The notes: generated from the letters alone by a model not told the origin. A stretch of DNA of 64,000 bases from Microvelia longipes (GCA_018340805.1 JACMZG010001863.1:60262300-60326299), one strand, 5' to 3'. Counted from the stretch's first letter, positions 11,123-22,600 are shown. Numbers and translations are program-made.

Positions 11123-11592
11123 AATGAAGTAAAACAGAGTCTCTCCACTAATGATATATATTTTACATAGCCAGCTTTCAATCTTAACAGATCATCATCA
11201 GTGCCTAACCAACAAAGTAAAAATATATTACATAAAATACCCTAAATAAAAATAACATCAATAAAAGCAAAACAATAAAATGAAATAAATGCATCATTAA
11301 AATAAAATAGGGAATCAAAATAAACACATTGACCAAATAAAAACAAATGAAGTAAACGAAATAAATAAAAACACAAAACATTAAATATATATAAAATAAC
11401 TATTTTATTTTAATTATGCATTTATTTCATTTTATTGTATTGCTTTTTATTCTAGTATGTTATTTTTAGTTAGAGTATTTTATGTGGTATATTTTTACTT
11501 TGTTGGTTAGGCACTGAAGATGATCTGCTAAGATTGAAAGCTGGCTATGTCAAATATATATCATTAGTGTATAGACTCTGTTTTACTTCATT
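11123..11592. mobile_element. 470-bp fold-back element with hammerhead-like arms (family E)
   Basis: The ends AATGAAGTAAAACAGAGTCT are inverted at 11123 and 11592. The arms continue through ACTAATGATATATAT, AGCCAGCTTTCAATCTTA and GTGCCTAACCAACAAAG. The centre is A-rich (AAATAAA words). The left arm on the minus strand contains a full hammerhead-like core (11168-11214). No protein coding. The GAGTCTCTCC block links it to the elements at 27762-28007 and 41311-41437. Confidence 0.75.
11168..11214 (-). ncRNA. Candidate minimal hammerhead ribozyme, family E
   Basis: Minus strand: GGCA-CTGATGA-U-GATCT-loop-AGATT-GAAA-GCTGGCT-A. Helix II (GATCT/AGATT) pairs with one wobble. AGCUGGCU is self-complementary apart from a U.G wobble and could form helix III. 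The cleavage position would be UA. Helix I could pair GCA with UGU. One extra U lies between CTGATGA and helix II relative to the textbook core. The right-arm copy (about 11513-11550, plus) has CTGAAGA, allowed because core position 7 is variable. Confidence 0.45.
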
Positions 11593-13427
11593 CCTATATT
11601 TATGTTTTTTAATTTAATTTTGATAAACACTTTTCAACATTTTTCTGCATTAGTCCACTATGATTATATTATAAATACCTCGATGTTTTAATTAATTATA
11701 GTAGCTTTTTGTTTTGATCAACTTCAAAAAATGTTAGTTCATTAAGTTATCGAAATAAACATTTAAAAATCATAAATTAATTATCTATGATGTATTTTTT
11801 TTTCTCATAGAAGTAAGTCGATAAAATATTGTATGCAAAAAGGCAGAAAAGAAAAGATCTCTGATGACAATTAAGTTTTTTATCTGCCTCGGCTTCGTTT
11901 CGATAGTCAAATTTTTAATTACTTGCCTAGGCTTCGCCTCTGCAGGTAATTTTATAGACACCCTTCCTCTTTAGCTTGGGGGCTTAATTTATACCTAGTC
12001 AGTAAAATTCAATTTTCATACATTTTAACCTAGATTTTGTTTGTTAGTTAAAAAAATAACTTTTCTCAGATAAGTTGTTGTTCACTGCCCCTTATTTAAA
12101 GCTAGATAGATTAAAACGAAGTACATGGACGCAATGCATTGTAGTAGACGTCTGGTGTGCATCAATCAAAATATTTATTTAGAGTATATTTGTACAATAA
12201 ATTTGTATCATGCTTTACGCCCTATAATAATTTGATTGTTAATTAATGATTGCGCGCATTTAAAAATTTGATTTTTTAAATGTGTGTATTGACTCCGGAC
12301 CGATTTTATGTTTCCAAAAACACATAAAAAATACTCTGATAAAACTTGGTAGTTCACTGACAGTTACTTCAGATTTCCGGTCTTATTGCCTCCAGACCGA
12401 TTTCATTCGATTAATCGTCACGAAAGAAACCCAACAGAGTAATCTCGGCTTTCATATATTACATTAATACATATTTATGTAATATATAATTAGATTTATA
12501 TCAAAATAATAAGGTACAATTAGTAGATATAAGATATCTAAATAAATAATAAGATTTATATCAAAATACGTAACTTCCGAATTTACTTTTTACATTTTAT
12601 TTGCTACGTCATACCACCGGTAGTATCTGAAAAAAACATATCTAAGTACATGATACTTCTCTCACCTGAGTGCAATTACTGGATTGTTTCTCTAACAAGC
12701 CTTTCCAAGCCACTAAAACTGCATCAACCCAAATACTTGTAGCAATAATTGTTGTATTATTCAATAAAAAATGTTAAAAATTACTACGTGAAGGGTCATC
12801 ACACTAGGTTTGTTTGGCACGTAACTCCAGTGCACACTACAGTACCCTAGGGTTAGAACCAGAGACTATAGAGCTATAAAAGTTAGAACTATGTTCGGGC
12901 ACTTCCAAGATCGTACTCCGAATTGCTCTAGACAGCACTACACTGTGTGTAACGAATCCCGGGCAAGAATTTTTTTCTTTTATGTTATTTCAAATGAATT
13001 ATATGAAATATTAGTGATAACTTTTGTGTTTTAAAATGTTTTGCACTCATAACAAACCATTACTTATAAATTTTCAAGTTCTTGTTGTTCCATTACTTTT
13101 CGCTCAAATGATCAAATTATTACTTGGAGATTGAGCAAATAGTCATATTATCTAACAAAGCAACTCAATTAAACAATAATTTGAACAAACAGTGTAGGTA
13201 AAATGTAAATAATTATTATTTATTTTGTTTATCTATAGAGGTTAGATAACCCATTTAGACAACCAAGGTTATTTACAGTTTTTACCCTTTTTTTGTTCGC
13301 GCACGCATGTAATTCAGAGTTTACTCTACAATACCCTTGATTGGTCCAAAGTGAAAAATTTGAGTGAAAAGAAGAATAATGCAGAGTAGAGTAGTGTACT
13401 CCAGTTCATGTTCCGAACAAACTAACT
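11593..13427. other. No gene; small hairpin repeat at 11876-11955
   Basis: TGCCTCGGCTTCGTTTCG and TGCCTAGGCTTCGCCTC at 11876-11955 resemble the GC-rich hairpin units at 8440-8640. The remainder is AT-rich, with a 61-codon frame at 12282-12467 that shows no recognisable motif. Confidence 0.45.
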
Positions 13428-13525
13428 AGGTGATTCCTCCCATCAAGCCTGTCAACTTACTTTAACCAGTATGAGCACTGTATCAAATACATTTATTGTA
13501 GATAATAATCTATTAGTTAAGTTAA
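13428..13525 (+). mobile_element. Retroelement 3' tail shared with 31180-31294
   Basis: AGGTGATTCCTC, ATCAAGCC and the stretch CAAATACATTTATTGTAGA align in order with 31180-31294, where the match ends in an A13 tail. This copy lacks the long tail. Probably a 5'-truncated LINE or SINE. Confidence 0.6.
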
Positions 13526-13570
13526 TAAATGTTTTAGTTTAGTTTTATAATGAAAATTCGCTTATAGCTT

Positions 13571-13622
13571 AGTAAAGTTTAAGTTAAGTTAAGTTTAAGT
13601 TTTAGTAGTTAAAAGTTTTAGA
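13571..13622 (+). repeat. Simple repeat of AAGTT words
   Basis: Imperfect tandem AAGTTT/AAGTTA words next to the retroelement tail; perhaps its microsatellite end. Confidence 0.5.
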
Positions 13623-13849
13623 AAAAAACTTTTCTATCTGTAGGTAGAATGTTTAAGAGACAAGGCGATGCATTCTGTGGAGGAAAAAAAGGACTAGGTT
13701 TACTTAGTATTATGACTACTAGAATGCGCTGTGGTAGCTGCCGAGAGTAGAAATATTTACTACTATAGCTATCTAGTTGAGATTCCTTGTACTATAACCT
13801 TACGCTATATTCCGCTAGGTACCACTCCAATACCGATACCATGGAACTT

Positions 13850-13985
13850 TACTTACCTAATTTGGCTTCGCTACTCTCATCCTCAACTCTTCGAGCTCTG
13901 TTCGCTCGTCCACTGAACATAAAAACCCTAATTTATATTTAACTAAGTCTTCGGACTTGCTTAGCTCGTCTTTAGACAGTAAAAA
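13850..13985 (+). repeat. Copy of the TCGCTTCGCTCG repeat
   Basis: GGCTTCGCTACTCTCATCC, CTGTTCGCTCGTCC and TTGCTTAGCTCGTC match the family at 460-640 in order. Confidence 0.6.
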
Positions 13986-14892
13986 TTGCCGTTATATATT
14001 TTAAGCGTTGGCCCATCCAGATACTGATATCGCTGCTTAAAATTAAGTACGTTTGTCAATTACACAATATTGTCAATCCGCGAATCGTATTAAGTACACA
14101 GAATAAAAACGGTTAAATACGCTGTAAGAATAATGCGGAGGGAATTCAGTCGGATACGCCAGAACTAGGGAAATCAAATCTAGATCGAACCTCCCGATAC
14201 AATTAGTACGTTTACACACACTTCTTAATCCGCGGATCGTATTGGATACGATCTCTCAATACGGTAATATTAGCTGTATGAACCATGCGGAGGGGATCCG
14301 ATCGCATACGCTAGAACTAGGGAGATGGAATCTAAATGGATCCCCCGATACGCTGTATGTACCTTTAGAGACGATCGTATTTGGCGGATAACCTTCTCGT
14401 CGAACTTTTATTTCACTTCTATATTACCGTTTTTTATCAAATAACTTTTGGAATATTATTTTTTTGTGTAAGTTTATTATTATGCAAAGAAATCACTATT
14501 TAATTAAATATATTTTTTGTTTAAACTTCCTTACAACAAAAAATGAACCTTCACTATAACAGACGCGACGTTTTGGCGGGATCTGTTATCACGTAATCTC
14601 ACTCGATCGACTAAAAAAATGCGGTCCAAGAACCTTATCGTATTTTCGATAATCGCCTGTCAACAAGAACCTGATCGCCTGTTAAATACGCTGTGTGTAC
14701 GTAATGTAAGTACCTTGAGAAGCGATCGTATTTGAAATATAACCTTCTCGACGAACTATGTCATTTTACTTCGCTTAAATATTACCGTTTTTCACCAAAT
14801 AACTTATCAAACATTATTATTTTTTTAGTGTAACTTTGTTATTATACAAAGTAAAGAAATCATAATTTAATTAAATATATTTTTGTTTATAG

Positions 14893-15809
14893 TACGACAC
14901 ACGGCTAAAATCAATTGACAGCGCGCCAAAAATCTGTGAGGGAAAGAATTCTATTAGTTCAGACCGACCCCGCTCTTTCCCCCTCACCTCATGCCAACCT
15001 CGGTATAAAAAAATACTTTTTCGTAAATAAAATCATAAAAAAGGCAACACTGGTTGTAAATATTGTAACCTCGCGTCGCTTTTATTTCCCTCATTGTGCA
15101 TATTGATCTGTTGATTTCGTTTCGTTCATTCCAATCTGTTCAATTCATCCAATTATTGCGAAGTTGTAATATGATCTGAGTGCCTATATATGACGCTTGG
15201 ACATTGACGTATTCTTCAAGCATTTCTTGCTATTTGAGTACAGCGCAGGTTTTGTGCTCTGTCAACCAAAAGACAACATTTTTTTGAAAAGTCCATGTCT
15301 TTCAATAGATGACAGTCTTGACTTTTTTAAGTCTTGAATGCATATTGTGTCATATTATTTTTATAAAATGAAACAATACGCATTCAATTATACAAACTTG
15401 ACACAAAAAAGCAGTTTGTTTTGGAAAAAAGTAGTTATAGCTGACAATTTATTTAAATCGTCAAACTTTTATCATAGAACTATTATGATCCATTGCATTA
15501 CGTAATTAACAACTTTAACTCCACTTAATTCATACTTCCAGAACAAATTTAAAGCAACACTTAGTTGGTAAATGTATAAGATACAACAATATTCCTTCTT
15601 AAAAAGTAAATAAATAATTTTTAAAAATAAAAAAATATGATATCAAATGAAAACAAATAATAAAATTCAAAACATAACCTGACTTTCAGTGTTGCCAGAG
15701 TAGGGAATTGTTTTTGTTACATAAAAGAAGGGATTTTTTTATTAAAAAAAGAGGGTTGAAAGCATTGAGATTTTGGCGGGCTGTCAATTGATTTTAGCCG
15801 TGTGTCGTA
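14893..15809. mobile_element. 917-bp nested inverted-repeat transposon with TTATAG duplication
   Basis: Terminal inverted repeats of about 40 bp start TACGACACACGGCTAAAATC at 14893 and end with the complement at 15809, with one mismatch and one indel. TTATAG is duplicated exactly on both sides (14887-14892 and 15810-15815). The interrupted family F sequence is continuous at 14510-14540 and at 46110-46140, which act as paralogous empty sites. No transposase frame is visible inside (best frame 63 codons), so it is non-autonomous. The 6-bp duplication does not by itself decide the superfamily. Confidence 0.85.
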
Positions 15810-15966
15810 TTATAGAACTTTCTTATAACATAACCTAAGTTAACCTTCACAATAAAAAGACGCGATGTTTTGACAGGATCATATCTTTTGGCGACAGTTA
15901 TAACGTCATCTAACTCGATGGACTAAACAAATAAGTTGCAAGAACCGGATCGTATAAATTGCGTAT

Positions 15967-16024
15967 GCAATACGATCACCTGTTAAATACGAGTATACTC
16001 GTATTTAACAGGTGATCGTATTGC
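15967..16024. repeat. 58-bp perfect palindrome
   Basis: GCAATACGATCACCTGTTAA and on to GAGTA are mirrored exactly with no spacer (centre 15995/15996). It sits at the right side of the family F cluster, probably two element ends joined head to head. Confidence 0.9.
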
Positions 16025-16252
16025 TGGTTAAAGTATTGTTTACAGTGTCGGCGCCGTAGTCTAGGGCTCGGCGGTGTACGCTACCGCTTGACTCGTTTCC
16101 TTTCCTACCGCGTTCGTAATACCACGAAAGTTCTATCTTTGATATAAATTGTATAAGTAAAAAAAGAAAGCCACTTGAACCGGTTTGTACATTAGGTGAA
16201 AATTACATTTACAGTTAATATTTAAATTATAAGCGCTAGTGGATTTTTTACC

Positions 16253-16287
16253 ATAAGGATGTAAATAAAAGTCTATCCACAAATAAA
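16253..16287 (+). repeat. 35-bp exact repeat of 10303-10337
   Basis: Identical to 10303-10337 and followed by TTTACATCCTTATTTAC, which is partly inverted relative to GGATGTAAATAAA at its start, so a small fold-back is possible. Confidence 0.6.
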
Positions 16288-16406
16288 CTATATTTACATC
16301 CTTATTTACAGTTACATTTGGTACTGTAATGCGGATATTCAGAGAACTAAAAGTGACATAATTTGCTCAGGACTTTTTAAGGTCCAAAGAGCCTAATACT
16401 TAGAGG

Positions 16407-16485
16407 CATAGAGATATATATCTCTAGTATATACTAGAGGGCATAGCCTATCTTAATACATTGTACGGCCTGAAATACATTGAAC
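16407..16485 (+). repeat. 5' end of MITE-A
   Basis: CATAGAGATATATA, TACTAGAGGGCATAGCCT and GGCCTGAAA match the start of the element at 19063. Only ~80 bp remain. Confidence 0.65.
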
Positions 16486-17479
16486 TGTTTTAAAATTATC
16501 AATTAATTTAAAAGTTTATTATTAAATTATTCTTATTTCTTTTAAAGTTAATAGAAAATTCAGTATCATAAAGGCTCAAGCTGTAACTTTCAACTACCAT
16601 TAATTTCTTCAATAACCCAGTTCACAATGCATTGTTTGAGATTTAGAAAAAACAACTTGAGATTTTAAGACATAAAGTGAGCCTGTTGTTTTTCTCATTA
16701 TAAGTGTGAAATATAAAATTAATGTTATTAATACTTGTGTATTAATGTATTTAGTAGAGCAAGTGTGTATTTAGTAGAACATTGAATTTTCGTGCCAAGG
16801 TTCATCTAAATTGAATCAGCCGTTTGAGCTCTAGCGCGTTTAAAAAAATGTGTACTTCCATACACTTGTACATAAGTACAAAAACCAAATTATTTTTTTG
16901 ATTTTTAAGACCTACAGGAGCTGAAATATCGACGTATTATAAAAATGAGGGTGTTACAATGCTCCCTCTCATTTCAAGAAGTAGGGCAGGGAAGCAAATT
17001 TAAATTTTATATCCTTGGTACATAAATAAATATTGCTTACTTGGACCATAGTCTTCACGTACTATGATAGTTTCCTTGAAGCATTCCCGCATATCTTCGC
17101 CAAACTAAACAGATAATAATAAAAAAATATATAAATATATAAGAACAATAATACAATAAATACACAGACATAAGGATGACCAGCTGTAAGTTGACTTTAC
17201 ATTAAACATTGTAACGATTTTGTTTATACCATCCTCTTTATTAATTTTAGTTCGGTAAAATTGGAGGAGTGTTTTTAAGTTTGAGAGGTATTTTACTTTT
17301 AAATTGAATTTAGGCGCCAAACAGTTAGCTATCACTGTGGCAACACTGATTTATTTTCCTTTATTTAATTATTTACATTGATTATTTTTATTTACTTTCT
17401 TATTTAAAGTTTAGAATATATTTTAATGAGTGGTATATATAATTTTGAGAGTTGTATAAATGAATTTTTGTATATATTT
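16486..17479. other. AT-rich, no recognised feature
   Basis: No repeat ends, RNA or protein motif recognised. A 76-codon minus-strand frame at 17105-17335 is hydrophobic and AT-driven and was not called. Confidence 0.45.
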
Positions 17480-18660
17480 ACAGTTTGTTTTGTCGTTTAG
17501 GAAGGTTACAAGGTGTGTGGAAGCTTACGTTGTGAGCAACAGGGGTTACACGTTTTTCCTTGTGGTTTTGAGTGCTAGTTTTGCCTTTTTCTAAGGGATT
17601 ATCAAACTAATCTTGGTTAGTGAGGATATTTGAGAACGCTGTTCTCAAATCTTAAGTTTGAGAGAAACCAGTGCACCGAGAAGTATAGTCTGACTGTTAG
17701 CAGTGTGAAACCTGCTGCTGCTGTGTTTTCTGTGTCGCTAGTGAAGTTGCCTGTGGCCTGGCTTACTTCCACTCTGACTATTTTGTGGTTTACTTCATCT
17801 ACAAGTAATTAAATTCAGTTTGTGACAGACCCTACCACCAATCGGGTCTTACCTGTATTTCTCCTCTCTCCTACACCTACCTGATCATTCGTCGTCTACA
17901 GCTAAGTACTAATGGGTTTTTAGGTAAGATAAATTAAAATATTTGTACGCCCAGCCTTCAAGTTAGGAGCGGTAGAGGACTATCGCTATTTAACTTGTAA
18001 GGGGCCCCAAAAACATATTTCTAGTTTTAGTCAGGTTATTTACCTATTTTGATATTAGTTTTATGTGGAGCTCAGTCTACTTACTGAAGATTAGGAATTT
18101 ATTGTATGCTTTATTTTGGTATAAGAACCATTTATTTTTTTATTTATTTGACCCGGTATCCTAAGTATCCGGATTGGTTAGTTTTGGGTTACCCCTCTGG
18201 TGACTGTTGGTTATCTGACTGAGCCCCAAGATTTAGATTTGGACTGGGCAGAACAGAGGTTGTTCTGTTTCATTCAATACAGACTTATATTTTATTTAAG
18301 TTCAAATTGTGTTACCTTTCTTTATATGTTACCTGGTGATCATGTAAGTGATCACCATCCGATCCGTAAAGTCTAGTTTATACCTTTGTTGTAGCGACCT
18401 GTCTTACCTGATTCCTTGCAGACTGTTTTCCACATTCGGCAGTCTGTGCACCTACCTTCCTTATCCCCTCCGATTGTGGTTTGTAGGTGTCCGCTGAGGT
18501 ACGGTGTACCTCATTGTTTGTGTTTTATTTCCTTTGTTTTACCTTACTCTTATGAATGTGGTGGCGCCTATTTACAGCCCACAAAGCTTACCTACGCCCA
18601 GAATGCATACCTACTGAGTTGGGCATACCACTACTCTGAACACCCCGTAGTTGGTTATAA
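17480..18660 (+). other. T-rich, higher-GC island of unknown nature
   Basis: About 1.2 kb stands out from its surroundings: the plus strand is T-rich and contains more G+C, with many TTACCT and CTACC words. Two open frames (17630-17812 and 18416-18814) look unlike known proteins. Splice-like signals occur (for example TTCCTTGCAG near 18420). It could be an LTR or leader of a retroelement, an untranslated exon, or unrelated unique sequence. No partner copy was seen in the window, so no call is made. Confidence 0.3.
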
Positions 18661-19062
18661 CATGTATTTTATAGCATATATATTATACAACATATATCAG
18701 CTTTACAAAGCTAAAGACTATACCATTAAAGACATAGAGTCATTTTCTGGAGAAAATTTGTTAATATATATTTTGATATTTGTTTTGTCCCCTTCCAATA
18801 TTAATTGCAATTAGTAATTTAAGAACTGTAACCAAAATTAGTTTAATATGATAAAAAAAATCGTAATTTTAAGTTATATTTAATGCAATTCACTGTTGTC
18901 TGTATGTTCTTCAAAATCTTAATAAAAACATGTGATTTACCTTTACTATGGTTTCTACTAATTTATGACAACTAATTTTCGTTCTAATTTATTGTAACAA
19001 TTATTTCACAGAATTTAATACAAAATCATTAAACTATCATTTACATATTAAAGTACAAAAAC

Positions 19063-19383
19063 CATAGAGATATATACTAGAGGGGGCATAGCCTATCTCA
19101 TTACATTGAGAGGCCTGAAACATCTTATTGGGGGCTCTCAGGGGCTCTGTGTAACCTTATTGAAACCTCCTTCAAGAGTGAGTTAAGGTTTTAATTAATA
19201 AATTGATTTCGGCTTCCCGCACATTTTTAGTGTTTTGATTTGTATTTTTAACGTTTTACTATATAAGTTACTGTAATTTTGTACTGATTATTTCATTATA
19301 TTTATAATCGAAGGTGGTCAGGTTACTTTTCCTATGTTTCAAAATTTAACCTATAGGGCCCTTCTAGTAATAATATCTCTATG
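19063..19383 (+). mobile_element. MITE-A, complete 321-bp copy
   Basis: Ends are inverted: CATAGAGATATATACTAGAG at 19063 against CTAGTAATAATATCTCTATG ending at 19383. Internal blocks GGCCTGAAACATC, GGGGCTCTGTGTAACC and AAGAGTGAGTTAAGG recur at 20459-19508 (inverted), 48860-50263, 52236-52440 and as fragments elsewhere. No coding. This is the reference copy for the family in this window. Confidence 0.8.
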
Positions 19384-19507
19384 ATTTTTTTATTTATAAG
19401 CCAGCAATCAGCTGATCACGCATGTCTGAATTTTTTTACACAGGTTAGTATAGGAGTTTCCCTACTTGGTTTATATATTACTTTAGTCGCCACTAAACAT
19501 TAATTAG
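19384..19507 (+). repeat. Interspersed repeat block (CAGCTGATCACGCATGTC)
   Basis: The block AATCAGCTGATCACGCATG followed by GGTTAGTATAGGAG and TTCCCTACTTGG recurs at 48757-48842 and at 59713-60228, where it is split by another element. It may be part of a larger element together with the flanking MITE-A copies. Confidence 0.65.
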
Positions 19508-19677
19508 CATAGAGGTTTACTACTAGAGGGGCCCTATAAGATAAATTTTGAAACATCGAAAAATTAACCTGACTCCCTCGCTTAGGAATTGAATCAAATA
19601 ATCAGTACAATATTACAATAAATTATATAGCAGAACGTTAGTAGGGGAGAAAAGCCGATCCGAGAACCGCCTCCACC

Positions 19678-19890
19678 TATATGAGCCATTTGGAGCTATA
19701 TCGGAGCCATTTAGAGCCGCTTTGGAGCCTATATGAGCCATTTGGAGTCTTTTAGAGCCGCTCTGGAGCCATGTGGAGCTTAAATGAGCCAATTAGAGCC
19801 GCTTTGGAGCCTATGTGAGCAATATGGAGCTATATCGGAGCCTATATGAGCCATTTGGAGCCAACATGAGGTATCGCAGAGCCTATATGA
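19678..19890 (+). repeat. Minisatellite of GAGCC words
   Basis: Around a dozen imperfect ~18-20-bp units of the type GGAGCCTATATGAGCCATTT. Internal to the element at 19641-20260. Confidence 0.8.
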
Positions 19891-19910
19891 GCCTAATTTT
19901 GAAAAAACTT

Positions 19911-20093
19911 GCATAAACATGTCAAAACCTGTTGAAACTTGTTAAAACTATCATTAGTGTGACGTCATCGCATAAACATGTCCAAAACTGTTGAACTTGT
20001 TAAAAATTGCTTTAGTGTGACGTCATCGCATAAACATGTCAAAACCTGTTGAAACATGTTATAACTTGCATTAGTGTGACGTCATCGCATTAA
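19911..20093 (+). repeat. Three 59-bp units, each with a TGACGTCA site
   Basis: Units start GCATAAACATGTC at 19911, 19970 and 20028 with a remnant at 20087 (periods 59, 58, 59). Each contains one perfect TGACGTCA palindrome (19960-19967, 20018-20025, 20077-20084), the consensus CRE/ATF site. No gene is adjacent, so regulatory use is unproven. Confidence 0.8.
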
Positions 20094-20459
20094 CGCATTC
20101 TACTTATAAGTAGAAATAGGTGCAATAACATTCTGAGAGTTCGGCTGGTCCTGTGTTTAGCGTCTTTGACTCGTAATCGAAGGTGCTTGGGTTGGCGGAG
20201 GAGAAGGAGGAGGAGGAGGCGGAGGTGGAGGCGGTTCTCGGATCGGCTTTTCTCCCCTACTAATACAACGTTGAAAATACAAATCAAAACACAAGCCATG
20301 CTCAGGAAGCCGAAAACAATTGATCTATTATAACCTTAACTCACTCTTGGAGGAGGTTTCCTTGAGGTTACACAGAGCCCCTGATGGCTCCAAAAAGATG
20401 TTTCAGGCCTTCTCAATGTAATAAGATAGGCTATGCCTCCTTTAGTATATATCTCTACG

Positions 20460-22399
20460 TATAAATAGGTCAAGTAGTGCAGCAAATGACTTCTTCACTA
20501 GTTGTTGTTTAGCTCCAAGCCATATATATAGTTAAAGATCTATATTGTTAATAATTACAAAAGAAAATACTAGTGGTTATTATTAAGGAAAATGATGTCT
20601 TTGTGTTTTCCTTGACGTTCAATGCTTTATGCGGCGGATAAAGAAAAGAAAATTTTGAGTTGTGCAGATAATAATCTACATTGAACAAGCACGCCTCCGT
20701 CCTATTGCTTTCAACTCTACACAAAGACATCTCTACTCACACACAGCTTATTCAAAAATTAGACATTGTAAAGAACTTTTAAATTCTGTAAACAATTGTT
20801 ATACTTGGTGGGACGAATTCGTTGAAACATAAGTTAAACAAAATAACTTGTTTTACCATCCTACAACCATAAAACTTTGCCTAAAGGTGTAACCAAACAA
20901 ATAATGTTTAATGTTTTGTACATAATATATATATAGGGTGTTTCATAAAAAGTGTCCACCAGAAAAGGAGGTGATAGTACTTCTCAAAAGGAACAAAAAA
21001 TGTCCTATAATATAAACCCCGATCTCCAACCGTTTTCCCACAAGGTCAAATGTAATATTTTGAAAAAATATTTGACCTCACATCATAAAATTGTTAATAG
21101 GGTTTTAACTGTTCAAGCTAGAAACGCGAAATTGGTCTCATTAGAAAGCTGAGTAAATTTCCTAAAGGACAAACTACTAACTATGTCAAATATTTGAGAA
21201 CTACTGCCCAAAATTTTGCATGAAACATGATTTTTTGAAAAAAATGAATTTTATGGAATGTTTATAGTAGGGCATTAGAGGAAGTAAGAGATAAGCAAAA
21301 GTTCAGCCAAGAACGGAAAAAACTTCTCTTATGATTGATTGTTCCATAAAATTCAATCTTCTAGCTCCATAACTGTAGACTCTGGGAGGGGAGCGTTAGT
21401 GGCCACGCTAAAATATCCTTATTAACCCTACGTCAAGTCAAGGCCCGGTCGCAAGTCAGTGGGTCAGAGTATAACTTTTGATCGTCTACAGCTTGACACC
21501 TACCTTTAACTAGTCACCATGGCCATTTCCTTTCCAATTTCAAAAAGTGATCTTCGGTAACTGATATTATCATGCATCGTCCCGTCTTTCTTTCTTTATG
21601 TATATTTTTGTCTTTATGAATAGAGTTTTATATGATCGAAGTGCGACTTTAATTTTCTCATGTATTTATGTGACCTGACTCAGTGAGTCCTTACTGTTTT
21701 TCTTCGAGTGTATATGTGATTGTTTTTTTCACCACCAGTTGTTACCTCATCACTCTTCAATTATCTGTAGCCTTTGTTTTTGTCATCTTTATCTTTTGTA
21801 TGTGTCTATGTCCTACTCTCTACTATCAGCATCCGAAAAGCATTCAAAACATTTATTTATTTATTTATTATAAGCTTGTGGTTGCCTTACAAAAAGTCGA
21901 TGTTTATAAAATACTTTTATGATATAAAAGTCGATGTTTTCAAAATGGTGAGAAATATCAATATGAAATTCTGTGAATCAACTAATTGAATTCTGTGTAT
22001 TCAATTGGCCAACTATAGCGGAACATTTGCGTTAAGTTTTAAATCGATCGGTAAACTTTCTTATGTTATACGTTTTCTTCTTTGATTTTCGATTATTCGA
22101 CAAAATAGGCTATTGAAGTCTGAAAAGTATTATCTTCCGGGCAATACAACTAGAACTAATGTCTAATTTTTATGCCAAGTAACAACACTCTCGCATAAAC
22201 ACAAAAGGAGTTATGCGTGACGCAGACAGCAGTAAGAACGCTATGAAAATGCCTGAAACTTATGAATATGGGGAAACCTCGGTTTCAGATGTTTACGGTG
22301 AACACTATGCTTTTCTTTATGCGTACGGTAATAAGTGAGAAAAAGTAAAAATTAATAGTTATTTATGCTATTAAGAATGCTAATAGTAAAGAATGCTAT
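20460..22399. other. No recognised gene
   Basis: Contains GGGTGTTTCATAAAAAGTG at 20937, a string resembling common insect transposon ends, but no partner end was found. A TTTA-rich stretch at 21855-21872 follows a T-rich, possibly retro-derived tail. Short frames (20952-21152, 21683-21989) have no recognisable motif. Confidence 0.4.
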
Positions 22400-22600
22400 T
22401 ATTTCCCTATGGAGTTAGTTGGTTCCTAAGGCGTAAGCCGAGGGAACCAAGTCATTTAAATCCCGAGGCGAAGCCGAGAACCAATGCGTTTAACTTCCGA
22501 GGCAAAGCTGAGGGAGTTATGACTACTAACTCCTGAGGCCAAGCCGAGGTAGGTAATTGCGAGGGGGAAAAATAGCATTTTACTCCCAAGGTGCATACAA
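22400..22600. repeat. Second copy of the GC-rich hairpin repeats
   Basis: Four units of TCCCGAGGCGAAGCCGAG type, then TTTTACTCCCAAGGTGCATA, align in order with 8440-8640. Immediately followed by the hammerhead-array element. Confidence 0.7.

Larger units (their letters stand above)
14041..16030 (+). mobile_element. Cluster of TA-flanked inverted-repeat elements (family F)
   Basis: Homologous to the complete 505-bp element at 45787-46291. Left-end sequence GTACGTTTACACACAC with ATCCGCGGATCGTATT begins at 14206, and a diverged second left end lies at about 14046. The internal block (GATCGTATTTGGCGGATAAC ... CGATCGACTAAA) is present twice, at about 14384-14650 and 14725-15960. The second copy is split by a different element (14893-15809). 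Coding capacity is absent. TA flanks suggest a Tc1/mariner-type relative, but only the flanking dinucleotide supports this. Confidence 0.7.
19641..20260. mobile_element. 620-bp nested element with 38-bp perfect terminal inverted repeats
   Basis: GTAGGGGAGAAAAGCCGATC and 18 further bases at 19641 are perfectly inverted at the 20260 end. TA flanks both ends, and AACGTT lies on both sides (19634-19639 and about 20267-20272), so the exact duplication is ambiguous. The inside has two tandem arrays: GAGCC words (19678-19890) and three 58-59-bp units (19911-20087). The element interrupts MITE-A. An open minus-strand frame at 20090-20299 is a purine-tract artefact. Confidence 0.85.
19508..20459 (-). 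mobile_element. MITE-A, inverted copy interrupted by another element
   Basis: Reverse copy of 19063-19383. Its sequence runs from CATAGAGGTTTACTACTAG (19508) to the ATCTCTACG end (20459) and is about 330 bp once the 620-bp insertion at 19641-20260 is removed. Confidence 0.8.

Noticed and set aside
18555..18580. TGGCGCC at 18564 as a primer binding site for an LTR upstream
   Set aside because: Only seven bases match and the following bases do not fit a tRNA 3' end I know; no LTR pair seen.
18416..18814. 132-codon plus-strand frame
   Set aside because: Composition shifts mid-frame from T/C-rich island to AT-rich sequence, and no motif is recognisable; kept only as part of the island.
20937..20956. 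GGGTGTTTCATAAAAAGTG as a transposon terminus
   Set aside because: No matching inverted end or flanking duplication was found within several kb.
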